Origin: an uncultured Lachnoclostridium sp.
GTDB lineage: Bacteria; Bacillota; Clostridia; Lachnospirales; Lachnospiraceae
Assembly: GCA_944381625.1 (NCBI GenBank)
Contig: CALWLW010000013.1
Location: 1 to 64,000 of the forward strand
DNA length: 64,000 nucleotides
Direction of reading: 5' to 3'
Shown here: piece after piece, positions 54,906-63,573 of the stretch
Layout: every line of letters begins with the position of its first letter
Numbering within the stretch: position 1 is the stretch's first letter
Made by a program: the position numbers and the translations under genes
Notes under the pieces: model-generated
The model's database searches: none
Told to the model about the DNA's origin: nothing
Seen by the model: the letters and a program-made list of their open reading frames with translations, nothing else

Positions 54906-55754
54906 TTAACGTGTCTTCAAAAACACGTATTCTCTCGCCGCATCCTCGTCCTCCGGATAGCTTTCCAGATAACTCTCCATCTTCAGCTTCGCCGTCTCAA
55001 AATCGCCCATGCGTTCATACACCGCGATCTCATAGCCCAGAAGCTCCTGCATGCTCCCCGCGTCCTCCAGGGCGATCCCGTCCTGGATTGTAGACAATGC
55101 GCTCTCATAATCTCCCTGGTCCATCTGGTAGGATGCCACCCGCGCATATACGGACGGATGATCCGCATGCTCTTCCAGATAGCTCTGGTACAGCGTCACC
55201 GCATAGTCTTTATTGCCCATCTGCCAGTACAGTTCTCCCTGCCAGTAGAGGGATTCCTGGTCGCCGTTCTTATAAGCCTGCTCCAGATATCCTTTAGCGC
55301 CGTTATAGTCTTCCATATAATAAGAAAGACGTCCCAGCATGATCAGGTCTTTGGAGGATGTCATATCTTTGGCCGCCTGAAAATCCGTGTTGGCGGATTC
55401 CGTATCCCCCGCTTCTCTGTACAGAAGGCCGCGGGTGAGGTACATCTCGGCGCTCTTCTTCAGATCCAGCACCGCCGTGCAGGTCTCTATGGCTCCGTCC
55501 ACGTCGCCGGCATAATACTGCGCCGACGCTTTATAGGAAGCGATATCCAACTCCAGCGCCCCCGCCCGCATATCCGCCAGGGAAAGGGCCTCATTATAGG
55601 ACGCCACCGCGCTCTCATAGTCTCCGGACAGCGCCTGCTCCATCCCCTGGCTTCTCAGCGCCATCTGCTGTTCTGTCACTTCCCCGCTTCTGCCGCAGCC
55701 GCCCAGAGCCAGCGCACACGCGCATGCCGTCATTGCCATATATCTTCTGCTCAT
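54906..55754 (-). CDS. TPR-repeat lipoprotein
   Basis: The ATG at 55754 (AGGAGG upstream, ATGA overlap with the glycosyltransferase stop) gives a lipoprotein signal with lipobox LGGC. The mature part is made of TPR repeats (SGDYESAVASYNEALSLAD, GDVDGAIETCTAVLDLKKS, EAGDTESANTDFQAAKDM, NKDYAVTLYQSYLEEHADH). It is about 282 residues long, anchored on the outside of the membrane, and probably scaffolds envelope proteins. It ends the polysaccharide gene group. Confidence 0.88.
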   Translation of the reverse strand: MSRRYMAMTACACALALGGCGRSGEVTEQQMALRSQGMEQALSGDYESAVASYNEALSLADMRAGALELDIASYKASAQYYAGDVDGAIETCTAVLDLKKSAEMYLTRGLLYREAGDTESANTDFQAAKDMTSSKDLIMLGRLSYYMEDYNGAKGYLEQAYKNGDQESLYWQGELYWQMGNKDYAVTLYQSYLEEHADHPSVYARVASYQMDQGDYESALSTIQDGIALEDAGSMQELLGYEIAVYERMGDFETAKLKMESYLESYPEDEDAAREYVFLKTR

Positions 55755-56677
55755 CCTTTTCCCTCCTGCCAGAATGTGGGATTCATCGTACACCAGAGGA
55801 TCACCCTCCGGGGAAGCTTTCCGTACCGCTGCCCCAGCTTGTATCCCAGAAATTTGCCCGCGCTCTGGGTCAGCACCTGGAAACAGAGCCAGGGTTTCCC
55901 GATCTTCAGGCAGTGCCCCATGCTCGTCTTCACCAGACGGATCCCCTCCGATTCCGAACGGATGCCGCCGAACACTTCCGGATGCATGGTCTGGGATACC
56001 GCCAGATCAAAATTCCGGTGAAACTGCTGCATGGCGCTGTAATTGTGGGAGTGTACCACCCTGGCCCCGGCACAGTAAGCGATCTTCCCTCCCATTCGGA
56101 CCATCCTGCCCGCCAGGATCATATCTTCGTTGAAGATAGCCCTCTTCTCAAAGCCGCCCAGCTCCAGGTACCGGTCCCGCCGCCATGCGGCGCACACATT
56201 GGAGCAGAAGAACGTCTTGATCCCCAGCTCTTCCAGATCATCGATCCCTTTGACCCGGCTGTGTTCCGGATAATTAAAGCCGCGGGTATAGCGTTCCACC
56301 TCCCGGCAGTCCGCGGCCGGAAGCTGCCGGCCGTAGGCCGCCCACACGGAAGGATCCTCAAAGACTTCCAGGAGCCGTTCCACCGTATGGCCGTCCGCCG
56401 GCAGGGCGTCCTGGGTCATGCAGACCACCACATCCGCCCGGGACATGCGGATACCCCTGTCTCTGGTCCCGCCGTGGTCAAACTCCTGTTTTGAGAGATG
56501 GTGGACCTCCACATTCTTATATTTATGTTCCAGCCCCTCCGGGAAATACCGCCGCTCCGTATTCATCAGGATAATCCTCCGGATGGGACAGGTCTGCTCC
56601 TGCAGCCGGTCCAGGAGCCGCAGGAGCTGCTTTCCCGGTTTGTACACAGGGATCAGTATATCCGCCGTCAAATTCAT
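55751..56677 (-). CDS. GT2 glycosyltransferase, rhamnosyltransferase-like
   Basis: The 308-residue GT2 enzyme starts ADILIPVYKPGKQLLRLLDRL and has HGGTRDRGI, VVCMTQDALP in place of a DXD, and FNEDMILAGRMVRMG, the pattern of rhamnosyltransferases in cell-wall polysaccharide clusters. It is cytosolic, using a nucleotide sugar donor. It follows the LCP gene's terminator and is co-translated with the TPR lipoprotein. Confidence 0.85.
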   Translation of the reverse strand: MNLTADILIPVYKPGKQLLRLLDRLQEQTCPIRRIILMNTERRYFPEGLEHKYKNVEVHHLSKQEFDHGGTRDRGIRMSRADVVVCMTQDALPADGHTVERLLEVFEDPSVWAAYGRQLPAADCREVERYTRGFNYPEHSRVKGIDDLEELGIKTFFCSNVCAAWRRDRYLELGGFEKRAIFNEDMILAGRMVRMGGKIAYCAGARVVHSHNYSAMQQFHRNFDLAVSQTMHPEVFGGIRSESEGIRLVKTSMGHCLKIGKPWLCFQVLTQSAGKFLGYKLGQRYGKLPRRVILWCTMNPTFWQEGKG

Positions 56678-56697
56678 AAATCCTTCCTTTTACAAAA

Positions 56698-56720
56698 GGC
56701 GAGGGAGCATGTCCCTCGCC
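56698..56720 (-). terminator. terminator of the LCP gene
   Basis: GGCGAGGGA and TCCCTCGCC form a perfect 9-bp stem with a 5-base loop; TTTTGTAAAA follows on the minus strand. Confidence 0.9.
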
Positions 56721-56734
56721 CTGCCTCTCTATGC

Positions 56735-57910
56735 TTATTCTGCCGCAGTATCCGCGCCTGCGTCCTCTTCCACGTCGTATCCCGTATCCGATATAATCTG
56801 GTCGGAGATATCCTGCACCTGACGGGACGGCGTATATCCGTCGCTGCCGAACAGGTACTCATGAAGCTGGATCACGTTGCTCTCCAGGTTCACCGGAATG
56901 ACGCAGGAACCCTTTCCGCTGATGGTAGCGGTGGCACGGTCAAACGGGAAGCCCACCGTGTCCACAATGTCGTAGCCCAGCATCTGGGGCGCCATCTCCA
57001 GAAGCTGCGGGTTAGTGTAGTTGGTGGCCACCATGGGGAAGACCGCGTTGATGATATCATTGATCTCAGAGATATCCGCCTGTTTCGCCTTGCTCACAAT
57101 CTCCATGATCACTTCCCGCTGGCGCTCGGTTCTCTTGAAATCGTCGCCCGCCGTGTAACGGATACGGCAGTAAGAGGTAGCCTGTACGCCGTCCAGAAGC
57201 TGGTAGCCGGTCTGGGTCAGCTTCTCCGTCTTCACGCCGGTCACCTCGGAGGTCTCCACCGTGTAGTTGTTCAGATGCTCGATCTCCGCCTCATCCACGT
57301 CGATCATGATGCCGCCCAGCAGATCCACCGTCTCCGTCAGGGCCGCGAAGTCCACGCTCACGTAATATTCAATATCCAGGTCCAGGTTCCGGTTCAGCAT
57401 GTTGATCGCCTGCTCCGGACCGCCGGAAGAATAGGCGCCGTTGGCCTTATTATAATTGCCGTCTGTACGATCCAGGTAAGTATCTCTGTATACCGATACC
57501 AGCTTCACTTCTTTGGTATCGTTGTTGATGCTGGCGATGATCATGGTATCGCTGCGGTTGCCCTTCCCCAGCTGTCCCGCTTCCCTGGTGTCCAGGCCGA
57601 ACAGCGCGATATTGGTGTAGCCGGACATGGTCTGCTGGGCCTCTTCGCTGAGCCCCTCATTCTTCTGGATGCCGCCCTGAGCCTGCTCCGGCTCCTGCAG
57701 CTTATCCATCTGCCATACCACATAGAATCCCACCAGGAGCGCAAGCAGCGCCACAATCTCGATACCGAAGATCAGCATCCGTTTTTTCTTCTGGGCCGCC
57801 CTCTTTTTGGAATTCTTCCTTCTCTTTCCCGAACCGGCAGGAGCCGTATTGGCGCTCCGTCCGGAAGCGCTCTTCTTGGAACTTGGTCGTTTCGTCGTTT
57901 CTTTTGCCAT
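56735..57910 (-). CDS. LytR-CpsA-Psr family glycopolymer transferase
   Basis: The 391-residue protein has a Lys/Arg-rich cytosolic N-terminus, one membrane helix (MLIFGIEIVALLALLVGFYVVW) and an extracellular LCP domain (ALFGLDTREAGQLGKGNRSDTMIIASINN, VSVYRDTYLD, YTAGDDFKRTERQREVI). LCP enzymes move lipid-linked glycopolymers onto peptidoglycan. It lies 21 bases after the phosphoglycosyltransferase gene, so it probably attaches the polymer made by this cluster. Confidence 0.94.
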   Translation of the reverse strand: MAKETTKRPSSKKSASGRSANTAPAGSGKRRKNSKKRAAQKKKRMLIFGIEIVALLALLVGFYVVWQMDKLQEPEQAQGGIQKNEGLSEEAQQTMSGYTNIALFGLDTREAGQLGKGNRSDTMIIASINNDTKEVKLVSVYRDTYLDRTDGNYNKANGAYSSGGPEQAINMLNRNLDLDIEYYVSVDFAALTETVDLLGGIMIDVDEAEIEHLNNYTVETSEVTGVKTEKLTQTGYQLLDGVQATSYCRIRYTAGDDFKRTERQREVIMEIVSKAKQADISEINDIINAVFPMVATNYTNPQLLEMAPQMLGYDIVDTVGFPFDRATATISGKGSCVIPVNLESNVIQLHEYLFGSDGYTPSRQVQDISDQIISDTGYDVEEDAGADTAAE

Positions 57911-57931
57911 AATTCATCCTTTCTACGCCTG

Positions 57932-59347
57932 TTAATAAGCATTCTTATTTACAAAGCCTTTGAAGAACGTCAGGAACAGGATCTTGAAATCCAGGCCCAG
58001 AGTCCAGTTCTCAATATAATACAGGTCGTACTCTATACGTTTTTTGATCGATGTATCTCCCCGGTATCCGTTCACCTGCGCCCAGCCGGTCAGTCCCGGA
58101 CGAACCTGGTGTTTTACCATATAACGGGGTATCTCTTCCCGGAATTTCTCCACGAAGAACGGCCGCTCCGGTCTCGGCCCCACCAGGCTCATGTCTCCCT
58201 TCAGTATATTGAACAACTGAGGAAGCTCGTCGATACTGGTGCGCCGGATCACTCTGCCCACCTTCGTCACGCGTGGATCGTTCCGGACCGTCCATGCCTT
58301 CCGTTCAGTCTTCGCCGACTGCACTTCCATGGAGCGGAATTTATACATCTGAAAAATCTGGTTATGGAGCCCTACCCGCTCCTGCTTATATATCAGCGGC
58401 CCTTTTGACGTACTTTTTACCAAAATGGCCGTAACCAGCATCACTGGTGAGAAAATGATGATTGCTGCAACCGCCCCGACGATGTCCACCGCTCGTTTGC
58501 AGATCATATTGAACGTATTGGTCAGCGGCACGTGCCGGATATTGACTACCGGAAGTCCCAGGAGATCCTCCGTGTAGGGGCGCGTGGGTATAATATCATT
58601 ATAATCCGGTACGAATTTTGTATGCACGCCGGATTTTTCGCAGATCGCCACGATCCGCTTCAATTTATAGTACTCCTGGAGCCCCAGCGTCAGCGCGATC
58701 TCATCCAGACGGTTGTTCTCCAGGATCTCTTCCAAATCGTCAATAGTCCCCATCACCGGGACATTTTTGTATTTATAGCCTATTTCCTTGTTATCATCCA
58801 GGATTCCCTGGATACGGTAGCCCCACTGGGGATTGGCAAAGATACGGTCGATGAATCCTTCCGCCGCACTGCTGTAGCCCACAAAGATTACATGGCGCAG
58901 ATTGAACCCGCTTTTACGCATCTTCCGCAGAGCCATGCGGATCAGCGTACGAACTTCTATCTCCATCAGGATATTGATAATATAGAAGTAAAAGAGCATG
59001 GTCCTGGAATAGTCTTTTCCATAATAATGGTCGCGCCCCAGGAAAAGCAGACCCATGATCAGCAGCAAGCCGAAGGTATTTGCCTTAATAATATTGCCGT
59101 TCTCCAGCCGTCTCCCCTGCACCCTCTTGGGCGTATAGAGATTGAAGGCCAGATACAGTGTCAGATACAGCGGCACAAGCAGAGCCAGCGCGTAGCAATA
59201 CTGGACAAAAGTAAGTCCCGGCGGGCCTTCCAGCAGAACAAACTTACATAACCATGCAAGCAGGTACGACAGGCAGATGACCACCGCGTCGACGACCACA
59301 TGGAGCCGGTTGAAATATTTTTGATTATCCTTAATCAAAACCCTCAC
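57932..59347 (-). CDS. polyprenyl-phosphate sugar-1-phosphate transferase
   Basis: The 471-residue protein has four to five N-terminal membrane helices, a CoA-binding-like Rossmann region (HVIFVGYSSAAEGFIDRIF) and a C-terminal bacterial sugar transferase domain (YKFRSMEVQSAKTERK, TSIDELPQLFNILKGDMSLVGPRPERP). It starts polysaccharide repeat units by placing sugar-1-phosphate on undecaprenyl phosphate. It overlaps the GT2 gene before it as ATGA. Confidence 0.93.
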   Translation of the reverse strand: MRVLIKDNQKYFNRLHVVVDAVVICLSYLLAWLCKFVLLEGPPGLTFVQYCYALALLVPLYLTLYLAFNLYTPKRVQGRRLENGNIIKANTFGLLLIMGLLFLGRDHYYGKDYSRTMLFYFYIINILMEIEVRTLIRMALRKMRKSGFNLRHVIFVGYSSAAEGFIDRIFANPQWGYRIQGILDDNKEIGYKYKNVPVMGTIDDLEEILENNRLDEIALTLGLQEYYKLKRIVAICEKSGVHTKFVPDYNDIIPTRPYTEDLLGLPVVNIRHVPLTNTFNMICKRAVDIVGAVAAIIIFSPVMLVTAILVKSTSKGPLIYKQERVGLHNQIFQMYKFRSMEVQSAKTERKAWTVRNDPRVTKVGRVIRRTSIDELPQLFNILKGDMSLVGPRPERPFFVEKFREEIPRYMVKHQVRPGLTGWAQVNGYRGDTSIKKRIEYDLYYIENWTLGLDFKILFLTFFKGFVNKNAY

Positions 59348-60300
59348 CCTAAAAGCAGTATATTCTTCCAGAGATCCAGTTGGATGCCAGCATAATGGAA
59401 CAGATGTTTCAGGCGGAATCTTACCTTTCTGTCCGGGTGTTCCCTGCAGAGGGCAATTCCCCGCCGTATCCCTTCCCTGTAATCTTTCCCGAATCCCTTC
59501 TTTACAAAGTACAAATATTTCACAAGAAATCCGACGGACAAAAACGGAAGATTCAGAATCACCTGCAGTACCGGCATATTCTTATAAATCAGATAAACGT
59601 TATTGCCCGCCGAATGGACTACCTTAAAACGGTTATGACGGGAGCCGCTGGTGGCGCTCCCTACGTGGTATACCTCCGCCTTCGGGGCATACCAGTGATA
59701 ATATCCATGGATTCTCGCCCGATAGGACAGATCCATATCTTCTAAATATGCAAAATGCGCCTCGTCGAAGCCTCCCAGCCGCAGAACCTCCTCTTTCCGG
59801 TAGATCGCCGCGCCTGCGCAGGAGGAAAAGATCTTACCCTCCGAGCAATAGCGCTGGGAAGACTTTCCCTTTCCCCGCGCGAACCCCCAGCCCAGCGCGC
59901 AGTAAAAATCTCCCGCGTTGTCCAGAAGTTCCCGGTTCTGATACTGAAGCATCCTGGCCGCGCAGGAAAATCGTCTGGGATCTGCGCGGAGCGCATCCCT
60001 CAGATTCCTGGCAAAATCCGGCTTCACTTCCGTATCGTTATTCAGCAGTATGACATAAGGGCTCTCCGCCATGGCGATGCCTTCGTTGACCGCCCGGCAA
60101 AAGCCGTAATTCCGGTCCAGGCAGCAGAGCTTTACCTGCGGATAATGCTCCCTGATAAAATCCTGGCTGCCGTCCGAGGAACCGTTGTCCACCACAAGGA
60201 TCTCCGCAGAAATTCCCGTCTGCGCGGACACCGTGCGCAGACAGGCGTCCAGATAAGAAATCCCGTTGTAGTTCGGGATCACAACCGTCACATCCCACAT
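59344..60300 (-). CDS. GT2 glycosyltransferase
   Basis: The ATG at 60300 gives MWDVTVVIPNYNG and has AGGAGAGG seven bases upstream; an upstream TTG is rejected. Family marks are VDNGSSDGS, NNDTEV (DXD-like) and GGFDEAHFAYLEDMDLSYR. It resembles WbbL/rhamnosyl-type GT2 enzymes. It lies between a two-domain GT2 gene and the initiating transferase. Confidence 0.92.
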   Translation of the reverse strand: MWDVTVVIPNYNGISYLDACLRTVSAQTGISAEILVVDNGSSDGSQDFIREHYPQVKLCCLDRNYGFCRAVNEGIAMAESPYVILLNNDTEVKPDFARNLRDALRADPRRFSCAARMLQYQNRELLDNAGDFYCALGWGFARGKGKSSQRYCSEGKIFSSCAGAAIYRKEEVLRLGGFDEAHFAYLEDMDLSYRARIHGYYHWYAPKAEVYHVGSATSGSRHNRFKVVHSAGNNVYLIYKNMPVLQVILNLPFLSVGFLVKYLYFVKKGFGKDYREGIRRGIALCREHPDRKVRFRLKHLFHYAGIQLDLWKNILLLG

Positions 60301-60314
60301 GCGCCAACCTCTCC

Positions 60315-62099
60315 TCAATCCACGTCCCTGATCCGGTAATCCGCGGCTTCCAGGGACAGATTGCTGTTATAGTACCGGTCCGGCAAAAGCAGCAGTTCTT
60401 TCCATTTCTTCTCAAAAGCTGCCGCAGGCCGTCCGCCTCTTTTCTTTCTGGGCTTCCGGTTCTGTTCCACCAGAACCACACCCGGCTCATAGATATTCCA
60501 GAGTCCCAGCTTCTCCAGCTTCAGGCAAAGATCCACGTCCTTCAGCCGGTCTTCCACATCCTGGGAGAATCCTCCGACTTTCAGAAAATGTTCCCGTCTC
60601 ACCATCATGGCCTTCACAGACACCGCATGGCAGTTCTGCTGCAGCACCACCTTATGACAATAGCCGGTGTAACCGAACCTCAGGCCTTCAAACACGTCGC
60701 CCGCCAGGCCCCCAAGGCCCAGGACCCTCACTCCGTTCTTCAGTCTGTGATTGCCGTCGTAGACTCTTCCGCCCACCGCGCCCACATTCCGGCGCTGGGC
60801 GCTTCCCAGGAAAACCTCCAGGAAACCTTTGGAAATCTTCTCAATCCTGCTCTCCAGAAACAGCAGATATTCGCTGTCCAGCTTCTCCGCCAGTCTGGAA
60901 AATGTTACAAATTTATTACATGCACTAGTACAATATACTACTTTTATCGGGGTTTGTCTATGTTCTTTTATAAAATTCAGAATAAATTTATTTTTTTCCG
61001 GGCCATCCCACAGCAAAAGAATCTCATAATTGGTATAAGTGCGGTTTTTTGACAGCACCCGCATGAACTGCTTAAGCCCCGCCGGCTCCGGCACGTCCAT
61101 CAGTACGATGCTCACCTTGGGCACCGCCTCCAGTTCATAGTCGATCCGGTAAAAGCCCGGATCGGACATGGATTCCACCCTGCCCTTCAGGCCCATGCGC
61201 TCCAGATGGCTTTCCAATGCGCGCTTTCCTGCTTCGTAAGCATAGGTCTTGCTGTCCGGGTTCACCGCCGTGGAAGACGGATGGCATCGCCAGTGGTAGA
61301 GAACTTTGGGAATATGCCCGATCCGTTCCGTCTTTTCACAGCACCGCAGGATAAAATCGTAGTCCTGTGCTCCATCGTATTCGCTCCGGTACAGTCCCGC
61401 GGCCTCCGTAAGCGTCCGTCTGACCACAAGAAAATGGCAGATATAATTGTTGGACCGCAGCAGCTCAGGATTGTAGTCCGGTTTGAAATGGGGCTGAAAA
61501 TAGACGCCTGAGTCCGGGCTTATCTTGTCCTCATCCGTATAGATCACATCGGTATCCGGCGCGTCCTGCAGGCACTTGACGATTTCAAACAGCGCATGCT
61601 CCTCCAGCACATCGTCGTGATCCAGGAAGGCGATATATTCGCCTGACGCCAGGGCCGCGGCGGCGTTCATGTTCCCCGCGATCCCCCGGTTCTCCGAAAG
61701 ACGCTCGTAGCGGATACGCGGATCCTGCTTCAGGTACCCCTGGATCACCCGTTCCGCGCTTTCGTCTTCCCCGCTTCCATCTGCCAGACACAGTTCCAGG
61801 TTGGAGTAAGTCTGGGACAGAACTGACTCGATCATCTCCCGCAGGAAAGCCTCCGGGGTACGGTAGACCGCCACCACAATGCTGATCAGGGGGCTGTACG
61901 AAAAACGATGCTCCCGCTGAAGCTCCTTTTCGCTGTCTGCCGGACGTTTTGCCAGCATCCATTCCTGATACCCTTTCTCCAGGCGGTTCCGGTCCAGCCG
62001 TTCCTTCGCTTTCACATACAGCCTTCCCACGCCGTAATTTTTCACATACTGGTAACCGCGTTTTGCATTTCCCGCGTTTACCAAACTGATATTCTTCAT
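60315..62099 (-). CDS. two-domain GT2 glycosyltransferase, second domain degenerate
   Basis: The 594-residue protein has a clear GT2 domain (ISIVVAVYRTPEAFLREMIESVLSQTY, AFLDHDDVLE, YTDEDKIS, DGAQDYDFILRC) and a second GT2-like half (VSIVLMDVPEPAGLKQFMRVLSKN) in which the DXD position reads FLESRIE, so only the first half is likely to be catalytic. About 110 bases near 60895-61015, coding for the middle of the second half, are far more AT-rich than the rest of the gene. Confidence 0.88.
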   Translation of the reverse strand: MKNISLVNAGNAKRGYQYVKNYGVGRLYVKAKERLDRNRLEKGYQEWMLAKRPADSEKELQREHRFSYSPLISIVVAVYRTPEAFLREMIESVLSQTYSNLELCLADGSGEDESAERVIQGYLKQDPRIRYERLSENRGIAGNMNAAAALASGEYIAFLDHDDVLEEHALFEIVKCLQDAPDTDVIYTDEDKISPDSGVYFQPHFKPDYNPELLRSNNYICHFLVVRRTLTEAAGLYRSEYDGAQDYDFILRCCEKTERIGHIPKVLYHWRCHPSSTAVNPDSKTYAYEAGKRALESHLERMGLKGRVESMSDPGFYRIDYELEAVPKVSIVLMDVPEPAGLKQFMRVLSKNRTYTNYEILLLWDGPEKNKFILNFIKEHRQTPIKVVYCTSACNKFVTFSRLAEKLDSEYLLFLESRIEKISKGFLEVFLGSAQRRNVGAVGGRVYDGNHRLKNGVRVLGLGGLAGDVFEGLRFGYTGYCHKVVLQQNCHAVSVKAMMVRREHFLKVGGFSQDVEDRLKDVDLCLKLEKLGLWNIYEPGVVLVEQNRKPRKKRGGRPAAAFEKKWKELLLLPDRYYNSNLSLEAADYRIRDVD

Positions 62100-62128
62100 A
62101 AGCGACCGCGTCTTTCTGCTTCGTAGAT

Positions 62129-62806
62129 TTAGAAAGTAACCTCTCCGTCATGGGCAATGAGGGATGCGGACACCATGCCGTCCATGGCGGCCACTTCCGA
62201 TACCAGGCTGCTCTCCTCTTTCACCCGCAGTTCTACTACCAGATCCAGACGGCCCTGGGAGAGATTTCTGGATTTTACCTTGTAGGCTTTGGCGTATTTG
62301 CCCACCACATCCAGGATCTCCTGCTCTCCGTCCATCTTTGAACTGTTCACTACCAGGATCATGGGCGCCTTCGCCACCGGCAGAAGATCCAGCACCAGGA
62401 TGAAGATAGTCACCGCCACAGAGGTCACCAGCGCCACTTCATAGAGCCCTGCTCCGCAGATGATGCCGATACTGATGGCCCAGAAGAGGAAAGCCAGATC
62501 CATGGGATCTTTTACCGCCGTACGGAAACGGATGATGGACAGCGCGCCCACCATACCGAGGGAGATCACCAGGTTGGACTGCATGGCCAGGATGATGGCC
62601 GCCGTGATCAGCGCCATGGCCGCCAGGGAGATATTAAAGCTCTTGGAATAGAACACCTTTCTGGTCACCAGGCGGTAGATAAAGAAAATGTACAGGGCCA
62701 GAAGGCCTGTGACAAACAGCGTTGCCATGATCTTCCCGGTGGTAATGTCCATGCTTGTAAAGCCCTCCAGGAATGAATTTTTAAATACATCTTGAAATCC
62801 CGTCAT
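62129..62806 (-). CDS. DUF4956-family membrane protein
   Basis: The 225-residue protein has four hydrophobic segments in the first 150 residues (LFVTGLLALYIFFIYRLV; AALITAAIILAMQSNLVISLGMVGALSIIRFRTAVKDPMDLAFLFWAISIGI) and a soluble C-terminal domain. The sequence SLGMVGALSIIRFRTAVKDP is the DUF4956 hallmark. Such genes are repeatedly found beside VTC polyphosphate polymerases and CotH proteins, as here. Role unknown. Confidence 0.88.
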   Translation of the reverse strand: MTGFQDVFKNSFLEGFTSMDITTGKIMATLFVTGLLALYIFFIYRLVTRKVFYSKSFNISLAAMALITAAIILAMQSNLVISLGMVGALSIIRFRTAVKDPMDLAFLFWAISIGIICGAGLYEVALVTSVAVTIFILVLDLLPVAKAPMILVVNSSKMDGEQEILDVVGKYAKAYKVKSRNLSQGRLDLVVELRVKEESSLVSEVAAMDGMVSASLIAHDGEVTF

Positions 62807-62821
62807 CTTATGTAGTCTCCT

Positions 62822-63541
62822 TTAATATAAATTATATTTTCTGCAAAGATAATATTTTGAAAAGGCGGTCTGCCTCAGATTCTCCATCTGTACGGTCCGG
62901 TAAATAAAGTCCGGAAGATACTCGTCGTATTTTACCTCCAGGATGTGCTGCCCTGCCGGAAGGATCAGCCGCTCCGGCACGTCCTGCTCCAGAAACAGAT
63001 CTGTCTTTCCCGACGCGCGGATGTTTTCATCCAGCGTGATCCTCACATTCCCAAGGGGATAGACGTAAGGGGTCCGGTCATACTCCACGATCACCCTGGG
63101 CCGCAGAAGCCGGGTCCTCATGAGCAGACACAGTTTCTGGAAAACCGGAGGGGCATCCGTCCCGATCTCCGGGATCTTTCCCGCCATCAGCATCAGGCAC
63201 TGCTCTCTGGTCAGGGCGCAGGATATTTTCTGCGTCTTTCCCCTCACCTTCTTTTTCAGCTCCAGGGAGATCTTCTCCGCGCTGCGGTTGTAGATCCGGA
63301 TGCGGAACTTCTCCCTGGGATCAGTCCCCGCCTCGTTCTCATACATATAGCGGTCCTCATAGTCGTCAAAATACAGGCTGCGTATATTGTAGATCCCGTC
63401 CGTCCCCGCGTGGGAGTCCAGCGGCACCAGCCCCGCAAGCCTTCCCTGGATGATCTTCAGCTGGCCCAGCGAACACAGATATTTAAATTCGTGCCGGTAT
63501 TGGTTCTCCCTCTGGGAAGGGTCAAATACCTTCGGCTCCAT
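62822..63541 (-). CDS. VTC-domain polyphosphate polymerase-like protein
   Basis: The 239-residue protein has the VTC tunnel-enzyme motifs YRHEFKYL, IRSLYFDDYEDRYMYENEAG, REKFRIRIYN, SLELKKKVRGKTQKIS and VIVEYDRTPYV, and ends LEVKYDEYLP. These supply the basic tunnel and metal-binding acids that make polyphosphate from nucleotide in VTC proteins. It is soluble and lies between CotH and DUF4956 genes. Confidence 0.88.
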   Translation of the reverse strand: MEPKVFDPSQRENQYRHEFKYLCSLGQLKIIQGRLAGLVPLDSHAGTDGIYNIRSLYFDDYEDRYMYENEAGTDPREKFRIRIYNRSAEKISLELKKKVRGKTQKISCALTREQCLMLMAGKIPEIGTDAPPVFQKLCLLMRTRLLRPRVIVEYDRTPYVYPLGNVRITLDENIRASGKTDLFLEQDVPERLILPAGQHILEVKYDEYLPDFIYRTVQMENLRQTAFSKYYLCRKYNLY

Positions 63542-63573
63542 CCTACCACTTCCATTCTGTTTATATTAGTGTT

